Shown here piece after piece: positions 5,666 to 6,181 of a stretch of 6,181 nt of DNA. The DNA comes from Methanomethylovorans sp. PtaU1.Bin073 (GTDB lineage Archaea > Halobacteriota > Methanosarcinia > Methanosarcinales > Methanosarcinaceae). Location of the stretch: assembly GCA_002067265.1 (NCBI GenBank), contig MVQW01000062.1, positions 1 to 6,181 on the forward strand. Reading direction: 5' to 3'. Under the pieces are notes generated by a model. That model was not told the DNA's origin and made no database searches. It worked only from the letters and a program-made list of their open reading frames with translations. The stretch's first letter is position 1; each line of letters begins with the position of its first letter. Made by a program: the position numbers and the translations under genes.

Positions 5666-6181
5666 TCATTCCCCACTTTCATCCAGTAATTTCTTAAGGC
5701 TATTGAGCCTGTTCAAAGCATCAACAGGAGTAAGAGTATTAACATCAAGAGACTTCAGTTCCTCCAGTACAGGATGCTGTACATCGGCTTTAGGAGAACT
5801 ACCACCATCGAACAGCATAAGCTGTGTATATCTGGCAGTACTCTTACCCTTGCCTTTCTTTGGCCTGCCCTCCCGGTTGATAGCACTCTCACTTTCTATC
5901 TCCTTTAGCACTTCCTTTGCGCGGGAAGTAACAGCATGAGGCACACCTGCAAGCCTTGCCACATGAATACCGTAGCTCCTGTCAGTGGCCCCTGGCACAA
6001 TCTTACGCAGGAACACCAGATCATCGCCTTCTTCTTTCACTGCTATGTGTAGGTTCTTTACCCGCTTGAGAGTGCCTTCCAGTTCAGTGAGCTGGTGGTA
6101 GTGAGTAGCGAACATGGACCTCACACCCACCTTACTCTTATTATGAATGTATTCTACAACAGCCTTTGCGATACTGTACCC
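5666..6181 (-). CDS. mutS: DNA mismatch repair protein MutS, C-terminal part (5' truncated by window edge)
   Basis: MutS recognises mismatches and, as an ATP-driven sliding clamp, recruits MutL. The frame is open to the right edge and gives the last 171 residues. It begins GYSIAKAVVEYIHNKSK, and the GTG codon at 6128-6130 is internal, not a start. Visible are the end of the ABC-type ATPase domain with the His-loop FATHYHQLTELE, the signature GATDRSYGIHVARLAGVP, and the helix SRAKEVLKEIE. A basic stretch follows (GRPKKGKGK), then QLMLF, then the C-terminal tail LTPVDALNRLNSLKKLL typical of bacterial MutS1. mutL begins one base after the stop, with its ribosome binding site inside mutS, so the two are coupled. 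The bacterial-type tail supports an origin by transfer from bacteria, as known for mutSL in this archaeal group. Confidence 0.95.
   Translation of the reverse strand, partial: GYSIAKAVVEYIHNKSKVGVRSMFATHYHQLTELEGTLKRVKNLHIAVKEEGDDLVFLRKIVPGATDRSYGIHVARLAGVPHAVTSRAKEVLKEIESESAINREGRPKKGKGKSTARYTQLMLFDGGSSPKADVQHPVLEELKSLDVNTLTPVDALNRLNSLKKLLDESGE

Noticed and set aside
5207..5939. Plus-strand open frames opposite mutL and mutS
   Set aside because: They mirror conserved MutL and MutS coding sequence; low-complexity serine-rich translations are typical of antisense frames.

Overview
The window looks like chromosome of a methanogenic archaeon, most likely a methylotrophic member of the Methanosarcinaceae. 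This rests on archaeal features (TATA-like boxes, GGTGAT-type ribosome binding sites, oligo-T termination), on investment in cobalt uptake and anaerobic (cobalt-early) corrin synthesis, and on a bacterial-type mutS-mutL pair, which that group is known to carry. The genus is inference. Every gene I can support lies on the minus strand, so transcription runs from high to low coordinates.

Right part (3767-6181): the C-terminal part of mutS, cut by the window edge, followed after one base by mutL. The mutL reading frame is broken near its middle by an extra 65 bp. An exact 29-bp stretch of mutL occurs twice (4664-4692 and 4599-4627) around 36 bp of unrelated AT-rich sequence (4628-4663). Removing one copy plus the 36 bp restores a continuous MutL of about 610 residues. 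As it stands there is an ATPase half and a separate endonuclease/dimerisation half whose frames meet in a GTGA overlap.

Middle part (2128-3725): cbiD and cbiE, overlapping by ATGA, encode two methyltransferases of the anaerobic cobalamin/corrinoid pathway. A TATA-like box in the short mutL-cbiD gap would give cbiD an almost leaderless transcript.

Left part (1-1906): cbiM and cbiN (ATGA overlap), then cbiQ cut by the window edge. These are the substrate-binding and membrane parts of an energy-coupling-factor cobalt transporter; the ATPase gene cbiO would be expected beyond position 1. The 221-bp region upstream of cbiM holds a TATA-like box, two inverted GTTA/TAAC pairs and a set of short direct repeats, suggesting metal- or corrinoid-dependent control. 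A hairpin with six T residues follows cbiN directly, and cbiQ starts 186 bp further on behind its own TATA-like box, so the transporter may be made from two transcripts.

Functionally, cobalt imported by CbiMNQO supplies the corrin-ring pathway that includes CbiD and CbiE, feeding the corrinoid methyltransferases methanogens depend on. The most striking item is the 29-36-29 structure in mutL. It has the geometry expected of an off-target Cas1-Cas2 spacer insertion, and it could also work as a revertible mutator switch; an assembly error has to be excluded first.
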